From Actinomycetota bacterium (GTDB lineage: Bacteria; Actinomycetota; Acidimicrobiia; IMCC26256; JAENVU01), in NCBI GenBank assembly GCA_016870395.1, contig VGBT01000006.1, positions 1 through 64,000 on the forward strand: a stretch of 64,000 nucleotides of DNA, read 5' to 3'. Below are positions 34,552 through 42,659 of this stretch, one piece after another. The position numbers were made by a program, and so were the translations under genes. The notes beneath the pieces are model-generated. The model ran no database searches. It was given only the letters and a program-made list of their open reading frames with translations, and was not told the DNA's origin. Every line of letters begins with the position of its first letter. Position 1 is the stretch's first letter.

Positions 34552-35694
34552 GTGTCGGGACCGCTGTCGGGGATCAAGGTCGTCGAGATCGCGGGGATCG
34601 GGCCCGGACCGTTCGCCGCGATGATGCTGGCCGACATGGGCGCCGAGGTGGTGCGGGTGGACCGGGCGCAGGCGGTCACCGGCTCGTTCGACAAGCCCAA
34701 CCTCGAGATCCTCAACCGCGGCCGGCGTTCGATCGGCGTCGACCTCAAGGCCCCCGAGGGCGTCGAGACCGTGATGCGGCTCGTCGAGCAGGCCGACGCG
34801 CTCGTCGAGGGCTTCCGGCCGGGTGTGGCCGAGCGGCTGGGGATCGGGCCCGACGCGTGCCTCGCCCGCAACCCGCGGCTGGTGTACGGGCGGATGACCG
34901 GTTGGGGACAGGACGGCCCGTACGCGCAAGCCGCCGGCCATGACATCAACTACATCGCGCTTGCGGGCGCGCTCGCGCACTTCGGCCGCGCGGGCACGAA
35001 GCCGACCCCCCCGATCAATCTCGTGGGCGACTTCGGCGGAGGCGGGATGCTCATGGCGTTCGGTGTCGCGTGCGCGCTCGTCGAGTCGGGCCGCTCGGGT
35101 GAAGGGCAGGTGATCGACGCGGCGATGGTCGACGGCGCCGCCGCGCTGATGGCGATGATCTGGGGCTTCCGCGCGCTCGGCATCTGGGGCGAGTTCGGCA
35201 CCAACGTGCTCGACACCGGCGCACCCTTCTACGACACGTACGCGACGTCGGACGGCAAGTTCATCGCACTCGGTTCGCTCGAGCCGCAATTCTACGCGGA
35301 GCTGATCGACCGGCTCGGCCTCGGCGACACCGTCGATCTTGCCCGTCAGATGGACCAGACGAGCTGGCAGGAGCTGCGCGACCGCTTCGCGACCCTGTTC
35401 GCGTCCAAGACCCGCGACGAGTGGTGCGAGGTCCTCGAGATGACCGACGCCTGCTTCGCGCCGGTGCTCACGATGGACGAGGCCGCGGCCCACCCCCACA
35501 TCCAGGCCCGCGACACTGTCGTCGAGGAGTACGGGCTGCTCCAGCCCGCGCCGGCGCCGCGCTACAGCCGCACGCCGGGCGCCATCCAGCGCCCGCCGGC
35601 CTGGCCGGGCCAGCACACCGACGAGGTCCTCGGCGACTGGGGCTTCGGGGCGGGCGAGATCGCGGAGCTGCGCGAGCGCGGCGCCGTCCGCTAG
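34552..35694 (+). CDS. CaiB/BaiF-type CoA transferase (Amacr-like)
   Basis: A 380-residue class III CoA transferase. Opening SGIKVVEIAGIGPGPFAAMML and MGAEVVRVDR are typical. The catalytic Asp is expected in the AGHDINYIALAGAL block (about residue 127), since alpha-methylacyl-CoA racemase members have the same GHDINY wording. Racemisation of 2-methylacyl-CoA, needed to oxidise branched or sterol side chains, is therefore plausible, with CoA transfer as the alternative. GTG 34552 follows GGAGG by about 11 bases. The palindromic operator upstream suggests control together with other acyl-CoA genes. Confidence 0.9.
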   Translation: MSGPLSGIKVVEIAGIGPGPFAAMMLADMGAEVVRVDRAQAVTGSFDKPNLEILNRGRRSIGVDLKAPEGVETVMRLVEQADALVEGFRPGVAERLGIGPDACLARNPRLVYGRMTGWGQDGPYAQAAGHDINYIALAGALAHFGRAGTKPTPPINLVGDFGGGGMLMAFGVACALVESGRSGEGQVIDAAMVDGAAALMAMIWGFRALGIWGEFGTNVLDTGAPFYDTYATSDGKFIALGSLEPQFYAELIDRLGLGDTVDLARQMDQTSWQELRDRFATLFASKTRDEWCEVLEMTDACFAPVLTMDEAAAHPHIQARDTVVEEYGLLQPAPAPRYSRTPGAIQRPPAWPGQHTDEVLGDWGFGAGEIAELRERGAVR

Positions 35695-35699
35695 CCGGT

Positions 35700-36165
35700 C
35701 TTCGCGGCCGCCTCGGCGCGAGCGCGGGCGGCGCCGAGCGCGTCCGGGTCTGGGCCCGAGCCGCCAGGACACCTACGAGGGTGAGGAACACGACGAGCGT
35801 CGTGACGATCACCGCCGTTCATTGCATCAGCGGTTTGATCGCGTCGGTGCCCGCCGTGAACAGGTGGATCGTGGCGAGCACGTAGAGGGGGAAGCTCAGC
35901 ATGTGCACGCCGCGCCAGCCCCGGCGCGGCCGTTGCTTCTGGATAAGCGCAGTCACCTCCACCGCGATCAGCAGGTAGAGCGCGATGACCCCTTACGCCA
36001 CGGTGCCTGGCTCCCCTCGGGCGGGCCGGCGCGGTGATCGACGAGCTCCACGTGATTGGGCCCGCCCCGATCGACGAGTCCGAGCATCCCGGTGTTCGCG
36101 CCGCCGGCGGTCCCACCTGCCACGATCGTGGCCGTGACGGCCGCCGCGGTTGCGAACGCTGCATC
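35700..36165 (-). pseudogene. Ferric-reductase-like transmembrane protein remnant
   Basis: Reading leftwards, one frame gives a possible membrane segment (TAAAVTATIVAGGTAGGANTG) and then APWRKG. At about 35990 the frame must shift by one base to continue VIALYLLIAVEVTALIQKQ, RGWRGVHMLSFPLYVLATIHLF and TAGTDAIKPLMQ. A TGA at 35819-35821 stands where a Trp is expected, after which TAVIVTTLVVFLTLVGVLAARA completes a last membrane helix. The helices with paired His (GVHMLSF, TIHLF) are those of the ferric-reductase-like heme-binding membrane domain. Two in-frame lesions make it non-functional unless they are sequencing errors. The N-terminal piece is less certain than the rest. Confidence 0.55.
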
Positions 36166-36279
36166 GGCGATGCACCCTCACTCCTTGGAGTCGTTGCCCA
36201 GGGCGGAGTCTCGGCAAGTGCGCCCCAAGAGCCGCAGTCCCGGACGGTAAAGGTTCCGGAAAAGCGGGCGCCTTGCGGC

Positions 36280-37410
36280 TCAGCCGCGGTCGGAGGGCAG
36301 CACGGCGCGCAGCTCCGCGAGCTTCGGACCGAGCTCCTGGTCGCCGTGCAGGGTCAGGGTCACGTGTCCGACCTTGCGCCCCGGGCGCGCCGCCTTGCCG
36401 TAGTCGTGGAGGTGCGCGCCCTCGACGGCGAGCACTGCGGCGGGATCGGGGAGCGCCCCGATGCAGTTCACCATCACGCTCGACACGAGAGGTGTCGTCG
36501 GACCGAGCGGCCATCCCAGGATTGCCCGGAGATGGTTCTCGAACTGGCTCGTCGGTGCACCTTCGATCGTCCAGTGGCCCGAGTTGTGCACCCGCGGCGC
36601 GAGCTCGTTCGCGAGCAGCGTGCCGCCGACGTCGAAGAGCTCGAGCGCGAGCACCCCGACGTAGTCGAGCTCGTCGAGCAGGGCGCGTGCGTACTGCTCG
36701 GCCTGCCGGCACTGCGTCGCGGGGAGGTCGGGTGCCGGAGCGATGCTCGTTCGCAGGATCCCGTGCTGGTGCTCGTTCGCCACGATTGGCCAGCACCGGG
36801 TGTCGCCGTCGGCGGCTCGGACCGCGAGGATCGACAACTCGCGATCGAACGGCACGAGGGCCTCGGCGATCAGCGGTGCGCCCGGCTCGAGCGTCGCCCA
36901 TGCGGCGTCGGCGTCGGCGCGCTCGCGCAGCACGACCTGCCCCTTGCCGTCGTAGCCGCCGCGGCGTGTCTTGAGCACCGCGGGAATCCCCACCGCATCG
37001 AGCGCGGTCTCGAGGCCGGCGCGGTCGTCGACCGGAGCGAAGTCGGCCACGTCGATCCCGAGCGACCGGAAGGTCGTCTTCTCCACCAGCCGGTCCTGGG
37101 CGACCCGCAGCGCCCGGCTCGAGGGCCTGACCATGCTTCCGTCGGCGGTGAGCAGGTCCACGCCAGCCGCGGGCACGCCCTCCCATTCGTAGGTCACGAC
37201 CGCCCCACCCGCAGCCGTCACCTGCAGGGCGTCGGGCTCGTCGAGCGCACCGACGACGAGATCGCCCACAGCGGCGGCCGGCGCCTCGGGCGAAGGGTCG
37301 AGGAATCGGAAGCGCAGACCGAGCGGGATGCCCGCGAGCCCGAGCATCAGGCCGAGCTGGCCGCCGCCGAGCACGGCGACGAGTCGCGGGTCGCGTGCCG
37401 ACGTGCTCAT
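36280..37410 (-). CDS. purK: 5-(carboxyamino)imidazole ribonucleotide synthase (PurK)
   Basis: ATP-grasp enzyme of purine synthesis, 376 residues, making N5-CAIR from AIR, bicarbonate and ATP. Blocks: VAVLGGGQLGLMLGLAG, FLDPSPEAPAA, VVTYEWEGVPA, VLKTRRGGYDGKGQVVL, ANEHQHGILRTSIAPAP, LFDVGGTLLANELAPRVHNSGHWTIEG and SQFENHLRAILGWPLG. All substrate and ATP residues of the family appear kept. ATG at 37410 overlaps the upstream gene stop by 4 bases. PurE, usually the partner, is not next to it here. Confidence 0.95.
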   Translation of the reverse strand: MSTSARDPRLVAVLGGGQLGLMLGLAGIPLGLRFRFLDPSPEAPAAAVGDLVVGALDEPDALQVTAAGGAVVTYEWEGVPAAGVDLLTADGSMVRPSSRALRVAQDRLVEKTTFRSLGIDVADFAPVDDRAGLETALDAVGIPAVLKTRRGGYDGKGQVVLRERADADAAWATLEPGAPLIAEALVPFDRELSILAVRAADGDTRCWPIVANEHQHGILRTSIAPAPDLPATQCRQAEQYARALLDELDYVGVLALELFDVGGTLLANELAPRVHNSGHWTIEGAPTSQFENHLRAILGWPLGPTTPLVSSVMVNCIGALPDPAAVLAVEGAHLHDYGKAARPGRKVGHVTLTLHGDQELGPKLAELRAVLPSDRG

Positions 37411-37955
37411 GCGGTGGAGAGCTGAAGCGTCGGTCGGGGGGGATAGTCGTCGAGCGCGGCGACGAGCCCGTCCCAGAAGCCGTCGCGGCCGTGCGCGTAC
37501 ACGTCGACGGCCTCGTTGTAGGTCGCGACTGCTTCCAGGGGTGGGACGGTGGCGTCGAACGCGCCGATCGCGGCGGTGAGACCCTGATCGGCCTTGAGCT
37601 TGTCGGCCGCGTTCACCGTGACCCGCACGCGTGCGGCGAGGCGTTCGAGCTCGTTCGCGGTCGCGGCCTGCTCCGCCTGGTCGTTGTGCTGCGCGGCTAC
37701 CGCCCAGTTCACGAGCACGTCCTCGAGCCTCTGGGTGACCTCGCGGTCGTCGGCGCCCGCGGCGTCGAGCGCTGCGGACACGCGGTCGAGCGCGTCGTAA
37801 CGCTCGCCGAGGGGGGCGGCGAGGGGCTTCCAGGCGCGGTCGACGGCGTGGGCGTCGTCCTGGAGCCCGGGGCGGACCGTGATCACCAGCGCGACGGTCC
37901 CGGTCACGAGGACCACCGCGAGCGTGAGGACGATCCGGCGGATCCGGCGGGCCAT
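37407..37955 (-). CDS. LemA-like membrane-anchored helical protein
   Basis: A 182-residue protein with an N-terminal anchor (RRIVLTLAVVLVTGTVALVITV, about 6-27) and a long helical extracytoplasmic part. The segments RYDALDRVSAALD, NELERLAARVRVTVNAADKL and the near-terminal ATYNEAVDVYAHGRDG, with an ending DDYPPRPTLQLSTA, recall LemA proteins, which have a YNxAVxxYNxxI motif. The match is weak. Overlaps purK by 4 bases; divergent from the nuclease gene. Confidence 0.6.
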   Translation of the reverse strand: MARRIRRIVLTLAVVLVTGTVALVITVRPGLQDDAHAVDRAWKPLAAPLGERYDALDRVSAALDAAGADDREVTQRLEDVLVNWAVAAQHNDQAEQAATANELERLAARVRVTVNAADKLKADQGLTAAIGAFDATVPPLEAVATYNEAVDVYAHGRDGFWDGLVAALDDYPPRPTLQLSTA

Positions 37956-38025
37956 GACGATCGACCACCCTAGCGACGTGCGTCGGGCGACCCGGTGATC
38001 CGGGCGGTCGATAGGCTGGGACCTC

Positions 38026-38514
38026 ATGGCCCGTTCCCGGGTCGCGGTCGTGGCGCTGCTCGCCGCCGTGTCGCTCGGGGGCTTCGGCGCCGGCCGACTG
38101 ACACGCGACCTGCACACCGAGGCCGTGGTCATCGACGTGCTCGACGGCGACACGATCAGGGTCGCGCGCGGCCCGGGCGAGGAGGAGACGGTTCGGCTCC
38201 TCGGCGTCGACACACCCGAGACCCATCACCCGGAGCGGCCCGTCGAGTGCTTCGGCCCGGAGGCCAGCGCGCACACCGAGACTCGACTGCTCGGTCGGAC
38301 CGTCCGACTCGAGACCGACGTCGAGACCCGCGACGTGTACGGGCGCCTGCTCGCGTACGTCGTCGTCGACGGTCGGCGTTACAACGACGAGCTGCTCGAG
38401 CTCGGCTTCGCGCGCTTGCTCGTCATTCTCCCGAACGGCGCACACGCGCGCGAGATGCTCACCGCCGAGCTCGCCGCTCGCCGAGCGGGTCGCGGCCTCT
38501 GGGGCGAGTGCTGA
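38026..38514 (+). CDS. Secreted micrococcal-nuclease-like protein
   Basis: A 162-residue staphylococcal-nuclease-fold protein with an N-terminal signal or anchor (RVAVVALLAAVSLGGFGAG). Catalytic region: VLDGDTIRVARG, VRLLGVDTPETHHPERPVE (active-site Arg and Asp/Glu), LETDVETRDVYGRLLAYVVVDGR (second Arg). Members cut DNA and RNA with calcium. Nutritional or defence use is possible. ATG at 38026. Confidence 0.87.
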   Translation: MARSRVAVVALLAAVSLGGFGAGRLTRDLHTEAVVIDVLDGDTIRVARGPGEEETVRLLGVDTPETHHPERPVECFGPEASAHTETRLLGRTVRLETDVETRDVYGRLLAYVVVDGRRYNDELLELGFARLLVILPNGAHAREMLTAELAARRAGRGLWGEC

Positions 38515-38551
38515 GCGGCGTCGGTGCCGTCACCTTGCTGAGCGGCTGTGC

Positions 38552-40546
38552 TCAGCCGCGACCGACGAGCTCGAGCACCGCGGCGCCGTAGCGGTCGAGC
38601 TTCGTGGGGCCCACGCCGGGCACTGCGAGCAGTGCATCGCGCGTGGTGGGGCGACGGCGCGCGACGGCGACGAGCGTCTTGTTGTCGAAGATGACGAACG
38701 CCGGGACGTCGGCGGCGCGGGCCTGGGCGAGGCGCCACTCGACGAGCTGGTCGTAGAGGCGGCGCTCGTTGGGGCCCAGCTCCTCCAGCGTCGCCGCCGC
38801 GAGCGCCGCACGCGCCCGAGACGCCCCGCGCCGGTTGGCCTCGACCGGCGTCGTGGCCGGCTTGCCGCCGGCGAGGGCGCGCTGGATCTCGGCCAGGTAC
38901 GGACTCGCGGACCGCTTGGAGGAGCGCATCCCGCGTGCCCGCTCGCGCGCGCGCGACAGGTGCAGCACATGACGTGCCCGGCTGCACGCGACGTAGAGGA
39001 GGCGTCGTTCCTCGTCAAGCGCCGCGCTGTCATCCTGGGCATGCGAGATCGGGACCAGGCCACGCTCGAGGCCCGTCACGAACACCGTGTCCCACTCGAG
39101 GCCCTTGGCCCGGTGGAACGTGAGCAGGTCGACCGCGTCGGCGGACAGACCGCCGTCGTCGCCGCCGCGCAGCGCCGCACGCAGGTATGCGTCGAAGCCG
39201 GCGACGCTGCCCGTGGCTCCCTCGGCCGCGAGGTACTCGCGTCCCAGGGTCGCGAGTACCTCCGCATGCTCCTGGCGCTCCTCGCCGTGCTCGGCCGACT
39301 CGACTACGAGGTCCGTGAGGTGGTCGACGAACGCGCGCCCGGGCGCCGCCCGGGCGCCGTCGTGGAGCGCGTCGAGCAGTGCGCGCACCTCGGGCCGGTC
39401 GAGGAACGCCACGCCTCCGCGGACCCGGCACGGGATGCCGACGCGCCCGAGCGACTCCTCGAACGCGGCCGACTGCGCATTGACGCGATACAGCACCGCG
39501 AGATCGGACCAGCGACGACCGTCGCGCTGCGCGCGCTGGAGCGCGGCCGCGATGCCCGCGGCCTCGGCCTCGCCGTCGTCGTACACCGTGACCTCGGGGC
39601 TCGGGCCGTCGGCGGCGGCGGCCCGCACCGGTGCAGCCGTGCGTCCGGGCAGCACGGCGCGGGCGGCGGACACGATCTGGGGCGTCGATCGGTAGTTGGT
39701 GCCGAGGCGGACCGTGGTCCCGCCGGGCAGCCACTCGGCGAAGCGCTCCAGCGCTCCGGGCACCGCGCCGGCGAACCCGTAGATCGACTGGTCGGGGTCG
39801 CCGACCACGCAGAGGTCGACCCCGTCGCCGAGCCACGCTCGCAGCAGGCGGAGCTGGGCACGCGTCGAGTCCTGGAATTCGTCGACGAACAGGTGGCGGA
39901 AGCGCCAGCGTTGCAACGCGCCGAACTCGACGTCGGTCTCGAGCGCCCGCGCGCACTCGTTGATCAGGTCGTCGAAGTCGACGAGACCGCGCCTGGCCTT
40001 TTCCTGCTCGTAGCGCGCGTAGATCTGCGCGATGTCCTCGGGACGCCGGTCGATGCGACGCCCGGCCTTCTCGGCCGCGGCCACGTAGCGCGGCGGCGTG
40101 ACCAGACGCGCCTTCGCCCACTCGATCTCGGCGGCGAGCTCGGTGAGGGCAATGGCGCGCTCGGCGCCGCTTCCCCTGCCGAGCATCGGTCCGAGGATGC
40201 GGGCCTTGCGCTCGAGCAGCTCGGGCATCCGCGTGCCGCGGTCGGTGTGGAGGCGGCGTAGCTGGGCGAGCGCGACCGCGTGGAACGTACCGGCGGTGAT
40301 GCCCTCGCGCACGCCGAGGTGGCGCAGCCGCGCTCGCAGCTCGCCGGCGGCCTTGCGGGTGTAGGTGAGGGCGAGCGTGTGGCCGGGCTCGATGCGCTCC
40401 GTCGCCGCCTGCCAGCCGAGTCGGCGGGTGAGGACGCGGGTCTTGCCCGAGCCGGCGGGGGCGAGGATCGCGAGCGGCAGGACGGGCTCGGTGACCGCCG
40501 CGCGCTGGTCGGCGTCGAGGTCCGAGAGCAGCTCGTCGGGGCGCAC
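38552..40546 (-). CDS. UvrD-family helicase with C-terminal HRDC domain
   Basis: A 664-residue superfamily 1A DNA helicase. Walker A is APAGSGKTRVLTRR, motif Ia LTYTRKAAGELRARL, motif II HLFVDEFQDSTRAQLRLL, motif III VVGDPDQSIYGFAGA, motif IV GTNYRSTPQIV, motif V LLTFHRAKGLEWDTVFV and motif VI EERRLLYVACSRARHVLHLS. An HRDC domain forms the last about 75 residues (ERRLYDQLVEWR to GAAVLELVG), the architecture of mycobacterial UvrD2. It unwinds DNA 3'-5' in repair. ATG at 40546. UvrD2 itself has zinc cysteines before HRDC, which I do not see here. Confidence 0.92.
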   Translation of the reverse strand: MRPDELLSDLDADQRAAVTEPVLPLAILAPAGSGKTRVLTRRLGWQAATERIEPGHTLALTYTRKAAGELRARLRHLGVREGITAGTFHAVALAQLRRLHTDRGTRMPELLERKARILGPMLGRGSGAERAIALTELAAEIEWAKARLVTPPRYVAAAEKAGRRIDRRPEDIAQIYARYEQEKARRGLVDFDDLINECARALETDVEFGALQRWRFRHLFVDEFQDSTRAQLRLLRAWLGDGVDLCVVGDPDQSIYGFAGAVPGALERFAEWLPGGTTVRLGTNYRSTPQIVSAARAVLPGRTAAPVRAAAADGPSPEVTVYDDGEAEAAGIAAALQRAQRDGRRWSDLAVLYRVNAQSAAFEESLGRVGIPCRVRGGVAFLDRPEVRALLDALHDGARAAPGRAFVDHLTDLVVESAEHGEERQEHAEVLATLGREYLAAEGATGSVAGFDAYLRAALRGGDDGGLSADAVDLLTFHRAKGLEWDTVFVTGLERGLVPISHAQDDSAALDEERRLLYVACSRARHVLHLSRARERARGMRSSKRSASPYLAEIQRALAGGKPATTPVEANRRGASRARAALAAATLEELGPNERRLYDQLVEWRLAQARAADVPAFVIFDNKTLVAVARRRPTTRDALLAVPGVGPTKLDRYGAAVLELVGRG

Positions 40547-40870
40547 CTGTGCAACCTACCGGCAGGGTGCGACAGCCCGCCGTTGCGGCCCAGGACGCGA
40601 GCAGGCCCCGAGTAGTCTTCGCTGCGAACAGCTCCGAACTCCTCGGGGCCAAGCCCACCGGTCTTGCGACCGGTACCGGCATTCCCGACACCCTCCCCGT
40701 CGCGCTCGCCGACCGCCTCGAAGCCTTTCGGCTCCTTTCGAAGCCTTCGGCTCCGGTGGCTGCCTACGGGGCGCCGGTACCGGGTGTCGTTCCAGCCGGT
40801 CCTGGCATCGTACGGACGCGCCGCGCGACCGTCAAGCGGTTTCTTCGCGCCGCTCCGGTACGGTGCCCCG
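40547..40870. other. 324-base non-coding stretch with hairpins and a repeat
   Basis: Holds no convincing gene. A strong stem GGCCCCGAG/CTCGGGGCC pairs 40604-40612 with 40642-40650 across a 29-base loop. An ACCGGT...ACCGGT arrangement follows at 40657-40674. An imperfect direct repeat of about 17 bases at about 40718-40752 (GAAGCCTTTCGGCTCC then GAAGCCTTCGGCTCC) has each unit able to form a short AGCC/GGCU hairpin. Could be the leader of the metallopeptidase operon or a small RNA locus; neither is shown. Confidence 0.5.
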
Positions 40871-41245
40871 GTGCGCGACATCTGGGGATCCGAGGAGATG
40901 TTCGAGGCGTTGGTTGCCGACGCGCTCGACGCGATCCCAGACGAGCTTGCGGCGAGCATGGACAACGTGGCCGTGGTGGTGGAGGACTGGCCGAGCCCCG
41001 AGCAGCTCGAGGGCCGCGACGGCACGCTGCTCGGCCTCTACGAGGGGATCGACCTCCGTGACCGCTCGCCGCTCTCGTACGCGGGAGTCATGCCCGACCG
41101 GATCACGATCTTCCGGGGCCCGCTGTGCGCGATGGCGCGCACGCCCGACGCGCTCGCGGCCCAGGTCCGGGTGACGGTGCTCCACGAGGTGGGCCATCAC
41201 TTCGGCCTCGACGACCACCGCCTCCGCGAGCTCGGCTGGGCCTAG
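40871..41245 (+). CDS. Metallopeptidase-family protein (HExxH)
   Basis: A 124-residue minimal zinc metallopeptidase of the zincin-like family found widely in actinobacteria. The motif LHEVGHHFGLDDHRLRELG gives the HExxH pair and the downstream Asp/His. N-terminal part FEALVADALDAIPDELAASMDNVAVVVEDWP is the conserved opening. GTG 40871 is chosen because VRDIWGSEEMFEALV leads naturally into the family, although ATG 40898 is possible. Its substrate is unknown. It follows a long structured non-coding stretch. Confidence 0.82.
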   Translation: MRDIWGSEEMFEALVADALDAIPDELAASMDNVAVVVEDWPSPEQLEGRDGTLLGLYEGIDLRDRSPLSYAGVMPDRITIFRGPLCAMARTPDALAAQVRVTVLHEVGHHFGLDDHRLRELGWA

Positions 41246-41261
41246 ACGTAGGCTCGCGACC

Positions 41262-41912
41262 ATGCCTGCGTATCCCCGTCGGCTCATCAACGAGGGCGAG
41301 ACCGTTGTGCTCGACCTCAAACCGCACTGGTGGTTCTTCCTGCGCGATGCGATCGCGACCACGATCGTGCTCGGTCTGTTCGTCGTCTTCCTCTCACTCG
41401 GCGACGGCTTCCTGCGGACGACGGCCAAGTGGGTCTTCGTGGTCGCCGCCGTGGTGTGGGTCGGGCTGGTCGTCCTCGACTACCTGCGCTGGACCTACAC
41501 CCACTTCGTGGTCACGGACCGGCGGGTCATCTCGCGCTCGGGCATCGTGTCGAAGCACGGAACCGAGATCCCGCTCGACCGGATCAACAACATCGACTTC
41601 CACCAGCGCCTCATTGATCGGGTGATCGGTGCCGGCGACCTCGACATCGAGTCCGCCGGAACGGACGGCAAGAGCCACTTCGACTTCGTCCGGCATCCCG
41701 ACGCGGTCCAGCAGGAGATCTACCGCCAGATAGAGACCAACGCGAAGCTTCAGGCCTCGTGGAGCCGCCCCGAGCCGGCTGCGGCTCCGGTCGCGGGCCC
41801 ACCGCCCGACATCGCCGACCAGATCGCGAAGCTCGCGAGCCTGCGTGATCAGGGGGCGATCACGTCCGAAGAGTACGAGGCGAAGAAGGCCGAGCTGCTC
41901 GACCGCATGTGA
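41262..41912 (+). CDS. Bacterial PH-domain membrane protein with SHOCT tail
   Basis: A 216-residue protein with two membrane helices (AIATTIVLGLFVVFLSL and WVFVVAAVVWVGLVVLDYL) followed by a bacterial PH (DUF304/bPH2) domain: HFVVTDRRVISRSGIVSKHGTE, IPLDRINNIDFHQRLIDRVIGAGDLDIESAG. The C-terminal SHOCT module (DQIAKLASLRDQGAITSEEYEAKKAELL) is often an oligomerisation element. Role unknown, perhaps membrane stress. Overlaps the next gene by 4 bases (GTGA). Confidence 0.87.
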   Translation: MPAYPRRLINEGETVVLDLKPHWWFFLRDAIATTIVLGLFVVFLSLGDGFLRTTAKWVFVVAAVVWVGLVVLDYLRWTYTHFVVTDRRVISRSGIVSKHGTEIPLDRINNIDFHQRLIDRVIGAGDLDIESAGTDGKSHFDFVRHPDAVQQEIYRQIETNAKLQASWSRPEPAAAPVAGPPPDIADQIAKLASLRDQGAITSEEYEAKKAELLDRM

Positions 41913-42616
41913 GCATGCGCGTCGTCTCGCTCGTCCCGTCGGCGACCGAGTCGCTGCTCGCGCTCGGCGTGGAGCCCGTCGCTTGCACGCGGTTCTGCGA
42001 CCAGCCCGGGATCCCGACGATCGGGGGGACGAAGGACCCCGACCTCGCGGCGGTCGTCGCGCTCGGGCCCGACTTGGTGGTCGTGAACGACGAGGAGAAC
42101 CGGCGCGAGGACGCGTCGGCGCTCGAGACGGCGGGACTGGCGCTTCACTCGATGTCGTTGCGATCGGTGCACGCGGTCGGCGCCGAGGTCTGCGCACTCG
42201 CCGACCGTGCCGGCGCGCCCGAGCCCGAGCGCTTCGTGGCATCAGCGTGGGCCGCGCTCCTTGCCGCGTGGTCGCGGCCAGCCGCGGGCCGTGCGGTGGT
42301 CTGCGTCTGGCGTCGACCCTGGATGCTCGCGTCGCCCGACACCTACGGGGCGTCGGTACTCGCGCTGCTTGGCTGGGAGGTGGTGGTGCCGGCCGGGACC
42401 CGTCGCTACCCGGAGGTGACCCTCGGCGCGATCGGCGCGCTCGATCCCGACCTCGTGGTGCTGCCGAGCGAGCCCTACCGGTTCGGTGCCCGGCACGTCG
42501 CGGAGGCGCACGATCGCGTCCCTGGCGCGCGCGTGACGCGAGTCGACGGGCGGGATCTGTTCTGGTGGGGCACCCGGACACCGGACGCGATCGCGCGCCT
42601 CGCGGCGATGCTCTGA
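41909..42616 (+). CDS. Cytoplasmic BtuF-like corrinoid-binding-fold protein
   Basis: A 235-residue protein of the helical-backbone metal-receptor (class III substrate-binding) fold, like BtuF: RVVSLVPSATESLLALGV, GLALGP-type block (AAVVALGPDLVVVNDEENR) and LDPDLVVLPSEPYRFG. It lacks a signal peptide or lipobox and begins directly with the first strand, so it is probably cytoplasmic, a known variant annotated as cobalamin-binding protein. ABC transporter genes are not next to it. GTG 41909 overlaps the upstream stop; ATG 41915 is an alternative. Confidence 0.82.
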   Translation: MSMRVVSLVPSATESLLALGVEPVACTRFCDQPGIPTIGGTKDPDLAAVVALGPDLVVVNDEENRREDASALETAGLALHSMSLRSVHAVGAEVCALADRAGAPEPERFVASAWAALLAAWSRPAAGRAVVCVWRRPWMLASPDTYGASVLALLGWEVVVPAGTRRYPEVTLGAIGALDPDLVVLPSEPYRFGARHVAEAHDRVPGARVTRVDGRDLFWWGTRTPDAIARLAAML

Positions 42617-42659
42617 AGGGTGGCCACGACGGTCCCGCTCGGTCACCTTGGACCTGTGC

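Noticed and set aside
41057-41070. TGACCGCTCG half-site inside the metallopeptidase gene
   Set aside because: The second half-site is absent and it is intragenic.
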